From: Flectonema sp. DT1601
Taxonomy: Eukaryota > Euglenozoa > Diplonemea > Diplonemida > Diplonemidae
Length of the DNA stretch: 64,000 bases
Assembly (NCBI GenBank): GCA_964019425.1
Contig: OZ025800.1
Span: forward strand, 755,501-819,500
Direction of reading: 5' to 3'
How positions within the stretch are numbered: the stretch's first letter is position 1; each line of letters opens with the position of its first letter. Shown one piece after another: positions 11,461-22,709 of the stretch. The notes under the pieces were generated by a model that saw only the letters and a program-made list of their open reading frames with translations, was not told the origin of the DNA and did no database searches. A program made the position numbers and the translations under genes.

Positions 11461-11589
11461 GACAATCAGATTAGCCTTATTTTTCGTTGAAAGCAGACAG
11501 AATCAAGCACGGGGTGAAAATAAATCATGACTACAAGAATAACGGCTTTCAATCTGAGTAGTTTCTTCTACAACTACGTCGTCAGTACG
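11461..11589. repeat. Interspersed repeat family C, copy 1
   Basis: Aligns with 20239-20334. Shared blocks are cagattagccttat / cagataagccttat, then cgttgaaagcag / tgttgatagcag, then aataacggctttcaatctga / aataacggctcttaatctga and tagtttcttc. Both copies sit beside long A/T homopolymers, here on the left and right. Nature unknown. Confidence 0.7.
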
Positions 11590-11755
11590 AAAAAAAAAAA
11601 AATTAAAAAAATTAACTAGAATTCCCTTTCTTCTTTTTTTTTTTTTTTTTTTGCCAGACCTCCAAGTAAACAGAAACTTATTTTAAGCATGAACGTGATT
11701 AAATCGATTGTTTTTTTTTAACCAAAGAAAAAACCGACAACATAGTCGCTCAAGC

Positions 11756-12133
11756 TTACATGGTATCACGGGCACTCTTAATTATCTTCCGATAAGTATG
11801 GAGTAAAGACTCCTCCGGCAGACCATTCAGAGAACCTTCCATGTCTGCAGTAATTTCAGTTGGCGCACTAGCAGCGGGTTTGGCCGGTAATTGTGATAAA
11901 GATTTTTGTTTCTTGTAGTGGATATGTAGGTACACACAACCCTCTCCATCATCACATCTTCCATCCTTTGTGAAATTAACACATCTTTTCTCATTCCATA
12001 ACAGTTGACTTGTTCCTCGGATTATAAACTGACAGTCACGGCAGCGTAGGACCATCTTTCGCGTATTCCTACAAATTCGTACATTGTCGTAGTTATTGTG
12101 TTCACATCGTTGCACATTATTATCCTCCTCCAT
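11756..12133 (-). CDS. Small CCCH-type zinc-finger protein
   Basis: A single-exon 125-aa protein. Residues 10-35 carry CEHNNYDNVRI and a CRDC knuckle (with ICRN before it), and residues about 49-71 form a C-x7-C-x5-C-x3-H finger: CVNFTKDGRCDDGEGCVYLH, followed by IHYKK. This arrangement (a Cys/His start with DNVR, a CxxC, then CCCH ending LHIH) is one I know from small zinc-finger proteins of several protist groups. CCCH fingers usually bind RNA, so an RNA-binding or mRNA-regulatory role is inferred. The last 50 residues are Ala/Ser/Glu-rich. It sits 250 bases downstream of the large WD40 gene. Confidence 0.8.
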   Translation of the reverse strand: MEEDNNVQRCEHNNYDNVRICRNTRKMVLRCRDCQFIIRGTSQLLWNEKRCVNFTKDGRCDDGEGCVYLHIHYKKQKSLSQLPAKPAASAPTEITADMEGSLNGLPEESLLHTYRKIIKSARDTM

Positions 12134-12384
12134 GGGAACACTTCGTCCTTATATCATAGTTTAGTATAGTATTGTGATGGAAGCTGCTCTGACAAAGGAA
12201 AGAAATAACAAAGACTGACTTCAGAAGTTAAAGATTATGTGTACTTAAGTATATCACCCAGTGCATTTATAAACCCTGAGTGGGAGATAGAATAAATAAA
12301 ACAACACAAAAACAAAGTTACACGATGGTACCATAAAACTATCTGCGGAAGCAGCTGTGATGGTAACTTAAAGGTTTCGGATGC

Positions 12385-15300
12385 TCAAGGCGGTCCGTGT
12401 CTGTGTCGTTTAGAGTCAGCCAGCATTGTGGCTTTCCTTTCTCTTATTAAAATAGAAAGCGGTTTTGAATGATCCAATATGTGATCTGGTGTACGTGACT
12501 TGGATGCATAACTGTCAAAGAGTGTCTGTGAAGAAGGTTGTATTCGGTTTACTTTCTCTGTCTTGAGTGAAGACAAGTTACTTTGTTCAACAAGTTGATT
12601 AGCAACACGAAGCTCTCTTCGAGATTTCGACGACATTGATGACACAAACAACGAGCTATCAACAAACGCTGACGGGTCAGCAATCTGTTTAGCTAGTGCC
12701 TTCGTTGTTAATTTCTTTGCTGCTTTGTCTAACAAGACATTAGTTGTTTCACCCAAACGTGTTTGTCTTGGAGTTGCTAGTAAGAATTCCAATCCCAACT
12801 TCCTTCCCAAAGGTTTATCTTGTTGAAGGGGAACGTCAAGAGGCGAAACCTTTCTACTTTGTTTGGCAATACTCGTCCCTGATGAATCAGGTCCCTTTCG
12901 ACTTGTCCCTCGGATGTAAAATGGTACAACAGGTGTTACAGTTTCTCCACAGAAACGACAAGCTGTAAAGAACGGAGAGATGTCTTCGTAGTTTTCGACT
13001 CGTTGATCTTTTCTATACAAATGTTTACTTCGAGGCGATACCAGTGATTGTTCCTTCGTAATTTGTGGATCAGCAGAACAATATTTTTTAATATATTCCG
13101 GTACACACCACTTATCAGTACCACAATTTGTTGTTTTCGATAATTCTGACTGATCGATATTCTGCTGCGAAGGTAACGATCCTAAATAATCACCTTCAGG
13201 AGTAAAACAGCTAATTGCTGAATATACACCTCCTTCACATGTGAATATACAGTCAAGTTCGTCAACTACTTTAGAACAAGTAAAGAAATCTCTTACCTTA
13301 GGATAATATCTATTGATTATAATTGATGAAGGAGGAATATTGTCCGTTGTTGAGATCACAGAGTGTTCAAATAATTCAATAATCGGTTGCTTTTCATTTA
13401 AAAGTGATCTCGCAACAGGAAATGGTTTAGTGTGACAAAGTTGAGTGTCAATTTTACAGTTCGATTGATTCAAATGATTTTTAATCTTTTGAATTGACCA
13501 ACGCTTTGTTGACTTTGTAAGTACACCCTCCAGTAGTGGTCGCATGATAGGGTTTGTTTGGAGGTCTGAAGGGATTCGTTTCTTTACAGATGATGTGTGT
13601 AAATCAAAGTTTTGTAGTGTTTTGGAATACCGATTTCCTTGTCCTTCATCAAATTGAGAGAACAGGTGTTCTTTCTTGAAGAATGACCACATGATAAGAC
13701 CTATTCCCCAAACATCAACCAACATCGATAATTCCGAAATTGCTTGTTTGCCACACTTCACTAATGCAAGTTCTGGAGGGCAATCCTTCCACAAAATATC
13801 TTTTAAAATAATCGCAATCCCATCCTGTGATCGTTTGTGAAGTTCTGGAAAATTATCATTCAGTTTGTCTGTCTGTTGAACTATGTGGGCATGAGATACA
13901 TCAATAATCTTCCATGTTCCCTTTATTCTTGCTATCTTATTAGGTGAAAGAAGAATTGCGATACCGTATCTACCTAAGTGTTCGAGACCATTTAAGATAT
14001 TCAATAAGATGTGTTGTATTTCTTGAGATGGTGATGACCTTTCTCTGGCGTAGGTTAGAAGGTCTGTGTCAAAAGGTTCTAAGAGATTATAATAAACAGG
14101 GACTCGATCTTGATTTAGTGAGATGCTATCGTTTAAAAACATTTGACTTTCAGACAATTGACTACACTTATCTGCAGAAGGCTGTTTTTTAAACATCGGA
14201 GCTAATGATCTGCACTTCGTCCTGCGAGATCGTTTCTCCGTAGGTGAGCTTGATTCTGACACTTGGAATGAGTGTCTCATGCTAAGTCGATTTTTATTTC
14301 CAGTAAAACTATGCGTTGCATCTCCTTGATATGTTGGCTTTCTTACTGATAAAGTTCTTGCATGAGATGACGTTCTTTTTGTAAATGGACACTTAACATA
14401 TGAGCATGACGCTGTGTTTTCATAGTCTTGTTCCTGACTAAGACATCCTTGAAAGCTATCTATCACTGAAACTATCTCGTCGGAATGAGTGATCCCAGAT
14501 AGAATTTCCTTTTCAACCAACCAACTGATGTTATTAGTTGTGGTTGTGAGGGAAAATCTAGATTTTGTACTGTGATCGTACGCAGTGAAAACTCTACAAT
14601 TCCAGACAGTATCTTGCTTTGAGTAGCGTCCATTTACTGATGGATGTCTATTTTGCCATAACAACCTATTCTCTTTATCATCAAACAAAGCAATCAATGT
14701 CGTTAATGATATCGTAGTTTGAACACCCTCTGCTGAACAAAGCAACTGTCTCGTATTATGAAGATAATTTAAGTAAAAAACATCACACGGGGACTCGAAC
14801 ACAAACCTCGTCAAATAGCAAAATCCTGGAAAGCTATAAAAATGAAGAACTCCGTTGCCCTCAGCTAATATAAACGATTGAGTCTGTTGTATAAATAGAC
14901 ATTGGGTAATTGGAAAGGTACACGTAATTGATTTTTTTAAGGTTTGATCGTCGACTTGCCAAAGTTCACAACTCCGCTTAGAAGCGACACATAAAAACTG
15001 TCCTGAAGTAGAACAGCGAATCCATGAGACAGAATCAAGTAGTGATTTCCAACTCAACAGTTCAACAAAGTCGTATATTTTTGAGTACTTCCGAATACTA
15101 ATCACACCAGATAGAGTTGCTATGACCAGTAGCTGAGATTCACTATTGCTACACTGATCAATTTTTGAATTACTTAACATGGTCAGAATTCCAACTACAG
15201 AGTCAGAACATGAGACTCTACGTCCCCATGACCCATTTAATAGAGACATGACTTGAATTGAGCCATCGATATCACCTAACATCAGATCCCTGTTATTATT

Positions 15301-17266
15301 TATCAGCACCGCTGCTGTTTTTTCACTACTGCTGAAGTGGCTATATGAACCCTGGAGCTCACCTGTTTGTTTTTTTCTTAATTTTTGGAATAAGTGACTA
15401 CATAAATTCAGAGTAAAACTAATTGTGTGTGAAAGACACCAATCCAGTCGATATGTTAATCAGGTAGCTATTCAACGAGGGATATTCTTACGAAACGCAA
15501 CAATAGGCGCAGACAGTACAATCACAAAAGCACGAAAAACGTGATTTTCTGAGACGAGTACACACATTACCCGACTACACATTATACGCTTCGTCGTCCC
15601 GGTCCAGGAAACTTAGCGAGAGACATGACACAATAAACTATTACAAAAATGCTATCCATACCTGTGGCAAGGTGCCATATAAAGATTCCATTCAAATTAA
15701 TTGTAACTATAGAACGTTGAGTGTCACTGTATAGTATATGTGTCATACTACCTTGAGGAGAAGGAGGTCCACTTCTCTTATTGCAGCTAAAAGATCGAAA
15801 ACGTTTTCCTACAGTAAGGATATTATGACTGTGAGAATCATACGTGAATGTTGTTAGTTGGCCAACAGGATACTTACTCTCAGATCCTCCTAATGTTTGA
15901 ATTGGGGTGAGGGTGCGCATATCCCATATAATTATTTTTCCCATGATGTCAGCACTTATGACTTCAGGGGTACTGTCAAATGCGTGAATTTTACAGAGAA
16001 GTTTATCGTGGCCTCGTAAGACGTGGGTTTGACTTGAGATGAATGGATTCCAACATAAGATATTTCTTCCATACCCAATTGAGAATATTATTCGATACTT
16101 TTGAGAATATGTAATTTGTGTTTTGACTGATGACTCGTGAGCATTCTTAACAGATCGGACTCTGAACGTCAGAATCTCATGTTGTTCATCTTCCCAGCCA
16201 ACATCCCATACGATAACTTTTCCATTCGCCTGACAAGTTATTAGCTGACCTAATTCTTGAACAAGCAATAAATCACATAACCATTCCTTACTACATTGAA
16301 CACGATGTAATAATGTTATTTTTCCTTGGTATGCGAAGATCAGAATAGCTCCGTCGGTTCCACCCGTGAACAATAATTTGTTTATCTCATCAACCGACGC
16401 GCACAATTGCGGCGCGTTCACTTTGAGCTTTTCCGTTGATGTAGACCTATCGAGGTTATCATTCCAAGCGTATAAATATCTGTTTACAATTATTTAAAAA
16501 AATCAAAATAAAAATAGTCAAGCAACAGCCAACGCCTTCCCAATATTAATTTTAAAAGAACAAATACATACCGATCAGCACAGCAAGCAACAATTTTTTG
16601 CATCGGTTGAAAATGATAAATGCTAAATACGGCTGCTGTTGGACCGATTAATTTGGTTACTATTGTTGCCTTTTTATTATCATCATTGATAGTAAACAGG
16701 TAAATGTCGGATGCACCGACAAGACAAAAAATTCGTAAATGTTGAAAATATTTCAAACACTCAATGTCTTCCCAATACAGTCCGACTCCCTGAATTTTTT
16801 TTCCAATTGTTGTGATTGTTGTTGAAGAAGTGTTTTGGGAAACATCCGAAGTTTCATCTTCAACGGACACACTTGATTGAATGACATCTTTAACTGCAGT
16901 GGTCGTATTGCTAAAAGTAATATCAGATGGAACATCACTATACAATCTCATCTGTTTAAGACTATTTGTTGTACTCAAGTCTATCACCAATGAACCAATG
17001 TCGTCCCAAGATATATGTTCATCACAATCTCTGTCAATTTGTTTGAATAATTCTAAAAGAGTATTTCTCTGTGAGTCGGAATACGATTTCACCTCCCCCA
17101 ACGATAAAGCAAATTTTGGAACAGCTTCATACACAGCTTGTTCAAATCCCGTGAAGTCAACAGGCTTAAATAGCAGTTTCTGCAGACATAATAATTGCTG
17201 CTTTTCAAATTTTTGAAGAAATAAGTGGACGAGATGTGTCCCATGAGTAGCATCGGCTCCCGCCAT
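12385..17266 (-). CDS. EF-hand / WD40-repeat / pseudokinase protein, three exons
   Basis: Exons are 17266-16572, 16479-15662 and 15362-12385; introns of 92 and 299 bases have GTATG donors and acag/acag acceptors, and the frames join exactly to give 1496 aa. Near residues 75-90 there is an EF-hand-like loop (DRDCDEHISWDD). WD40-type blades follow through residues about 160-720, including LLFTGGTDGAILIF, GKVIVWDVGW, GKIIIWDMRTL and, across the second splice, MLGDIDGSIQVMSLL. A protein-kinase-like region lies roughly at 930-1150. It keeps a CPPELA motif and DVWGIGLIMWSFF (subdomains VIII-IX), but has LSPNKI with no HRD and IIDVSH in place of DFG, so catalysis is unlikely. The front resembles WDR49/WDR64-like EF-hand WD proteins. 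The C-terminal 350 residues are Ser/Lys-rich with a CRFC knuckle. Probably a scaffold. Confidence 0.85.
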
Positions 17267-18831
17267 CTGTCTCTTAGAGTCGCTCTCTCATTTTTTGATG
17301 CTATTTCTTTAATGGAAATTACGACTGGATAGCATACTTGAAAAAGGGGTAAAAGTATCTGGTCTCTCAATTCCTTCCATAAGTCTGTTTGTGAATATAA
17401 TTTTAGTGAACAGCAATACAAAACAAAATGACGTACTCGCACACAGAATCCGAAGGGAGTGCTTTACCGTTGAGTAAAATACAACTGGGAACCTCGGCTG
17501 AGGTACATCGTACCTCTTTCAGTGTTCTGAATTTGATTCGTTAGATCGTCTTCACTTTTCTCTGCATTTTGTAGTGCGTGTTTTTTAGGAGCTGAACAGT
17601 TTCAAGGTGAAGCTGTTGGAACATCGCAGCCTGCCAGTTTGGAGTGTAAAGAAAGGCTAGGTATGCGGTCTCAACATATCCCAATCCAGCAATGCACATG
17701 TACTTGCCAAGAAAACCAAAGAAGATCACGTAAAGAAAGGGAAGTGGGAATGATACGGAAGAAAAAAAAAAAACAACATCTGATTTCCGTTTATACTTCT
17801 GCTATGACATAATCGGTGATACGGATACTTCAAAATAAAATAATATTATGATACATAAAAATATTATCGAATCTACACAAACACGGATGGACCAATTGTT
17901 GATTATTTTATATCTTTATTGCAGGGAAGTCAAACCTCGGGAAAAGTTCGTGGGGTTTCTACTCATTTTGACACGATAGTCTCCCAAGTTAGAAAGACGA
18001 ACTGATCAGGAGTAAATGACTACCCAGAAAACCTTGCGAAGCAGTTATCTACCTGAGTAAGGGGGGGTTGCAAGTCGCACATTTCTGCTGTATCAGTCCC
18101 ACCGTAGGCCGCAGAGTGCACGAACAAGCTTTATTAGGCCAGCAACCGTACCAAAAGGAGGCACGCAGTAAATTTATTGTCACACGTAGATTAATACAAA
18201 TAGAAATACGACGGCGAAGAGGGCGAGAATACGCAACGGCGTGACCCAAATTTTGATCGCCATATTCTATTTTACTGCACTTTAATCTTATTCGTTCCAT
18301 TCAACCGAGACTATTAAAACGTAACAAAAACATAAAGTAAGTGATGTCAATCTGGGGTCTCACTTTTTCTGCACATATTTCAGAGTTGTTTGCAGCAAAG
18401 CTGTGTCAAATCAAGAATGGATTTTTTTTTTTTTTTTCGTTTCTTTTCATTTTCTTTATTTTTCATGCCGTGAAGAATAGATATGTCCTTATTTCTTTGT
18501 TATCTACAATTCTATCTTGCTGACGCAAGCTGCTTCCTGTCACAGTTGTGGGTAAAAAATGCCAAGCTAAGCCCTCAGAACACACTTCTACTCCACGCGA
18601 CCATTCTTATCCTGACCCAAACAAGTGATACATTAAAAACAATGTCACCAGCCTGGTGGATCTCGTTGAAAACCTTATCTCTCTTTCCTTTTTATTTCCT
18701 TTTTTTTTCTTAAGTCACGACTGTGCATTACCACATCCCAAAATCTGAAAAAAATGAGATGTCAGAATTTTAAAAAGGAATTATTGCAAGAAGAAACCAG
18801 TCTGCACTAGACGGGGAAATGCGTTCCTCTC

Positions 18832-18856
18832 TTTTCTTTCTTTCTTTCTTTCTTTT
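18832..18856. repeat. (TTTC)n microsatellite
   Basis: About six tttc units in a row on the plus strand. Confidence 0.85.
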
Positions 18857-18925
18857 ATTCTGGTTAAAGAAATAATCGGCATTGCTAATAACGCAAATTC
18901 GTAGATAGACTACCACAATCCGATA

Positions 18926-19385
18926 GAATATGAGTTTATTAGTCGGTAGTAATAATTATCAGTCAATCAAAAAAAACCGAATTCAAAAAATTCGTAGGAC
19001 GACAAACAAATAATAGTTGGTTTCGGGCTAAAAATTAAAAAAATCTTTCCTCGGACCATTCCCCTTACCCGACACTCTTCAGCGAAGAAAGTAAGGGTGT
19101 CAGGCCTTGCCTTTGCAAACATCACTCTAGCAAAGGGACAACATCAAGATGGTCATATCTTTTACTATTTAACAGTCCCCCCCCCCATATAAATATCAGT
19201 GAACGCGAGATACCAACTAGTGAGTGGCGCTGATGTTTTACGGGGGGATAAATAAGTTTAGCTAGAATATGAGTTTAGTATAGAAAAAGTGCACAAAAAT
19301 ATATTAAAAAAAAAAAAAAAAAGTTACAAAAACACATTGTTCTGCTGTTCCATAACACACTGTGGAATACGTAGTTTAGTAATTT
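18926..19385 (+). repeat. Interspersed repeat family B, copy 1 (longest)
   Basis: Contains agaatatgagtttattag, then aataattatcagtcaatcaa, attcgtaggacgacaaacaa, ggtttcgggctaaaaatt, tctttcctcggaccat and gaagaaagtaag. A second half at 19258-19385 contains agaatatgagtttagtatag, aaaagtgcac, and ttccataacacactg. The same blocks, in the same order but split up, occur at 32568-33316. Direct recurrence of agaatatgagttta at both ends hints at an element with repeated ends. No coding capacity is visible. Confidence 0.8.
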
Positions 19386-19927
19386 GATCCAATATTACGG
19401 TTATGAGTACTAGGTAACTCACAGCAATCCGTAGCCGTTTCCGAAGACGTCAGTATAGTTGAATTAGTTTCAACTGAAGAGATGTAATTTAATTTTATAA
19501 AAAAAAAAAACTAGACGACGACAGATTTCAGCTTTCCACCTTGCCCAGCATAACCATTGAATTGAAAGCTAGAAAGGAATACACGTGTTGGTATGCTTTA
19601 TTTTAATGAAAAAGAACTGACTCATTCAATAGCATAAAAAAAACTGAGTGTGGGTCAAGTAAAATGCAAAATTGCAAACCAACTGAGCAATTAGAAGGCA
19701 AAATTAACAATAAACTGAAAAGAAGCGGGTTGGGATTCACTCAGGACTACCATGCTTACAGCATTGTTGCAAGCAGTAGCGCGCCTACCATCAATTTGGT
19801 AGGACACTACATATGGAATATAAGAATGTTGGGAAAAAAAGGGGGAAGACTAATTTTTTTTTTTTTTTTCTCTTCTAATTACGCGCGTTTGCGAATGAGA
19901 GTCGGAAGACGAGAAGAAAGTAAGCAA

Positions 19928-19953
19928 AATAATAATAATAATAATAATAATAA
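19928..19953. repeat. (AAT)n microsatellite
   Basis: About eight aat units, with further interrupted units to about 19970. Confidence 0.85.
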
Positions 19954-20238
19954 AATAAATAATAATAAAAAAGTGTGTGTTGTTCGAATTCAAATAATAA
20001 TACCAAGCAAGGTAAGCAAGCAAATGCAGCCTACAAAAAAAATCAATCAATCATAATGCCTTCTGAAGTGAGTAATTACTGGAAATATCAGTGCACCACT
20101 ATTGAGCAACATAAGAGTCATTGTTTTTGTTTTTGTTTTTTGTTGTTGTTTGTTTTTGTTCCTTTTTTTTTTTTTTTTTCAAGAAAACAATTTCCGCAAT
20201 GCCGAGCTCAAAAAAAGTAATGATTATGAAAAAAAAAC

Positions 20239-20334
20239 CATTCAGATAAGCCTTATATTTTGTTGATAGCAGCTAATAGATAACATGACATAATAAATAA
20301 CGGCTCTTAATCTGAATAGTTTCTTCGTCGGTGC
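20239..20334. repeat. Interspersed repeat family C, copy 2
   Basis: Diverged copy of 11461-11589, same orientation, shorter by about 30 bases in the middle. It is followed by a poly-A tract as in copy 1. Confidence 0.7.
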
Positions 20335-20575
20335 AAAAAAGAAAAAAAAAAAAAAAAAGAGGGGGAAAAAGGACTTGGGTCCACTTCGTAAGAAATCAAA
20401 CTTCATCTTCAACAGATTGGCGAAAGGTCGCACAGAGATCAGTCCTTCCTTTCTGGCTAGGAAAACTCAACTGACTGAGGATGCTGGTTGATTTATTTGC
20501 ATCCTACGCGGGGAAAGAAATGATGACCTCTCGAATAACAGAACAAGTAGAACTAAGTGATCAGCTTACTTAATA

Positions 20576-22709
20576 TTATCCCTTACCAATCTTTAGTAGT
20601 TTGAAGATCTCGTCCTGCGTCTTTCTTAGATTCTTTACGGCCCAGGAGCGTGAAGGTTCTTCTTTTTGAAGACCACCCTCATATCCTTTCGTAAGCCCGA
20701 TTGTTTCTATTGTCTGTGTGAGTTGTTGTAATGCGTTTAAATACTTCAATGGTTGAGTAGGAACAGAGGTTGAAGAAACATACCTTAGGATCGAGGCCTC
20801 CCACTATTGTATCATCTTTGTCTCTGCTTATCCATTTCTCATTGAGGTAGTTGTGTAGCTTTGATTCACCTTTCTTAGTGAATGATTCCAGCAAAGTGTG
20901 GCAGCCTTCTACAGTTGAAGCTGCTGCAGAAGCACCAATAACACTATCACCTTCTAAATGCCACCAAAGTATTCCCTGACGCACACCAACTACCCAAGCT
21001 TGTTGTGTTTCTGAAGTAATAAGATCACCAGACTTGAATCCATATGTACGAAGAGCTTCCATTCGAATATCAAATCGAAGAATTCTCTTTCTTCCATGTT
21101 GCGGATAAACAAATATCTGACCAGCTAAGTCACAAGGTACTTGTTTAAGACTGCTCGCTCTAACAAAGACACCATGCATCGGAGTGCATTCAAAATACTT
21201 TATACCATCAACTGTTCCGTTGTGAGAACCTGTAGGCTCGTCAAGTTCAACTCCGATCCAACAACCGTCGTATCTGTGGCCTTTTTCTGAAAAGTCTGGA
21301 AACCCGATATAACGAATCATTCCACCGACTGGTTCAGGAGATCCCTTTCTACGAACGAGTGTTCGGTCATCGAGAGTCATGTCGTCAGGTACGCTTGCAT
21401 AACGAAACCCATTACTTGAAGTAGTCAATTGAGATTGACCATCTTTAATAGATTTTAATAAGGATATCGACGAGTCACTTCTGCCATCATCGAAATCTAA
21501 TGATTTTGGTTCTGTTGGTCTTCCCTGAGGAGTAGTAATATCAACACCCTCAGGCATTGGTAAGAATGACTTACTAGCAACTCCTTCATAGGAATGCCCT
21601 GCTAAGAACAGTTCGTTTAAATATTCGACCAGTAGCTTCCTGTCTGGTTCTGCAACTTGTTTTTCGTCGCACCATTTTTCTAAATTACGTCTGCATGCAC
21701 CGTAGGTCTTATTGGTTCCCTGTTGAAGAGCTTTCTCTACTATCAATACTCCTACTCTCCTACGCTCTTGTTTTGATGTGCAGTTTTTAAAGAAGGTGAG
21801 ATTTTCGCCTTCTTGCTTCTTTTCCTTTTCAGTTTCAGGTTTGTCGTCAACCTCAGCGGATTCCTTTCGCTTTTTTGACTTCTTCTTCTTCTTCTTTTTT
21901 TTTTTATCTTGTTGGGAAGGTTCACCGTCTTCGCGATCATCTTTACCGCAATCCTCCTCCTCGCCCAGATCTTGGGGCTCTTCCTCAGATGTTTGTGGAA
22001 TAGCAAATGAAGAGGCTGGAAGGGGATCAAAATGAGAGAGAAACATAGTACTGGTTTCTATTGGATCCGGGGATGTTGAAGGATTGTAAGGGTCAAGGTT
22101 GTAGAACTTGACGTCATATATTCTTTTGATGTATGACATAATCGCAAGTGATCTCGGAGGTAAGTCTGGATGCTGAGCTAGTGTCTGAAGCTTCATTACA
22201 ACATCACGTGCTGCATTCGGCTGACATCTCCAAGCTTTAAACAACATGCTAATACACAACAGTCGGAGTGAAGGAAGAGGAACATCAACTTTTTGAGAAT
22301 GGTTAATGTATTTTATTATGTATTGGGATACATCTGCCACTACTCCGTTATTGTAAAGGTTAACAAAGAAATCGGTAAAGGCGTGCATCATAATCTCACC
22401 CACCCTCTCTATTTGCCTAATGAAAAGTTTGCACGACCTAGCTATCAAGGCCTCGGCTTGTTTTTTACTTGAAGGATCAATATTTTGTAGCAGCTTTACG
22501 AGTAGAGTTGTTTCTGCGTGTCCTTGTGCCTTACCGGTTTCCTTGGGTTGAACAGCCCATTGGAGGACTCGGTTGAAAAAACAATCCCACAGATGCTGGC
22601 CTGCTACCACTGATGGTAAAAGAGTTGCCAATTCAGAATAGAGTTCTTCACTGTCATTGGAATGGAGTGAGTCGACCAGCCTAATGACATCCTGCTCTTG
22701 AGAGATCAT
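20576..22709 (-). CDS. CAP-Gly domain protein with N-terminal helical-repeat region, two exons
   Basis: Exon 1 is 22709-20784; a 70-base intron (GTATGT donor, cacacag acceptor) leads to exon 2, 20713-20576, giving 687 aa. The acceptor was chosen because it keeps a charged helical frame (TIETIGLTKGYEGG ... KTQDEIFKLLKIG). Residues 1-220 look like an ARM/HEAT-type helical repeat. Then comes an acidic linker, a run of about eleven Lys near 270-280, and a second helical segment. A CAP-Gly domain lies at about 460-524 (GFPDFSEKGHRYDGCWIGVELDEP, then GSHNGTVDGIKYF where the usual motif is GKNDG, then HGVFV). CAP-Gly domains bind the EEY/F ends of tubulin and EB proteins, so a microtubule role is expected; the altered GSHNG may change binding. 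An acceptor (cttccag) lies 9 bases before the ATG. Confidence 0.88.

Larger units (their letters stand above)
6367..11755. other. 5.4-kb gene-free region with repeats
   Basis: No supported gene on either strand. It contains many poly-T and poly-A tracts (for example near 6560, 7040, 7840, 8480, 8910, 10180, 10410, 11430, 11640), a repeat A copy with flanking direct repeats, a 20-bp inverted repeat spanning about 1.05 kb, a pentanucleotide microsatellite, and a repeat C copy. Open frames inside it translate to Phe/Lys runs from the homopolymers. Confidence 0.7.
17267..20575. other. 3.3-kb gene-free region with repeats
   Basis: No supported gene. It contains repeat B (18926-19385), repeat C (20239-20334), TTTC and AAT microsatellites, and several poly-T/poly-A runs. 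Short open frames here are not conserved-looking and lack an acceptor upstream of a start. Confidence 0.65.

Noticed and set aside
19664-20056. Plus-strand 130-codon frame ending in Asn/Lys runs
   Set aside because: The end is the AAT microsatellite; opposite to the gene strand and without domain.
20635-20784. Alternative acceptor giving a different C-terminus for the CAP-Gly protein
   Set aside because: The cacacag acceptor at 20714 keeps a charged helical frame, whereas the later tag acceptor gives a short random-looking tail.
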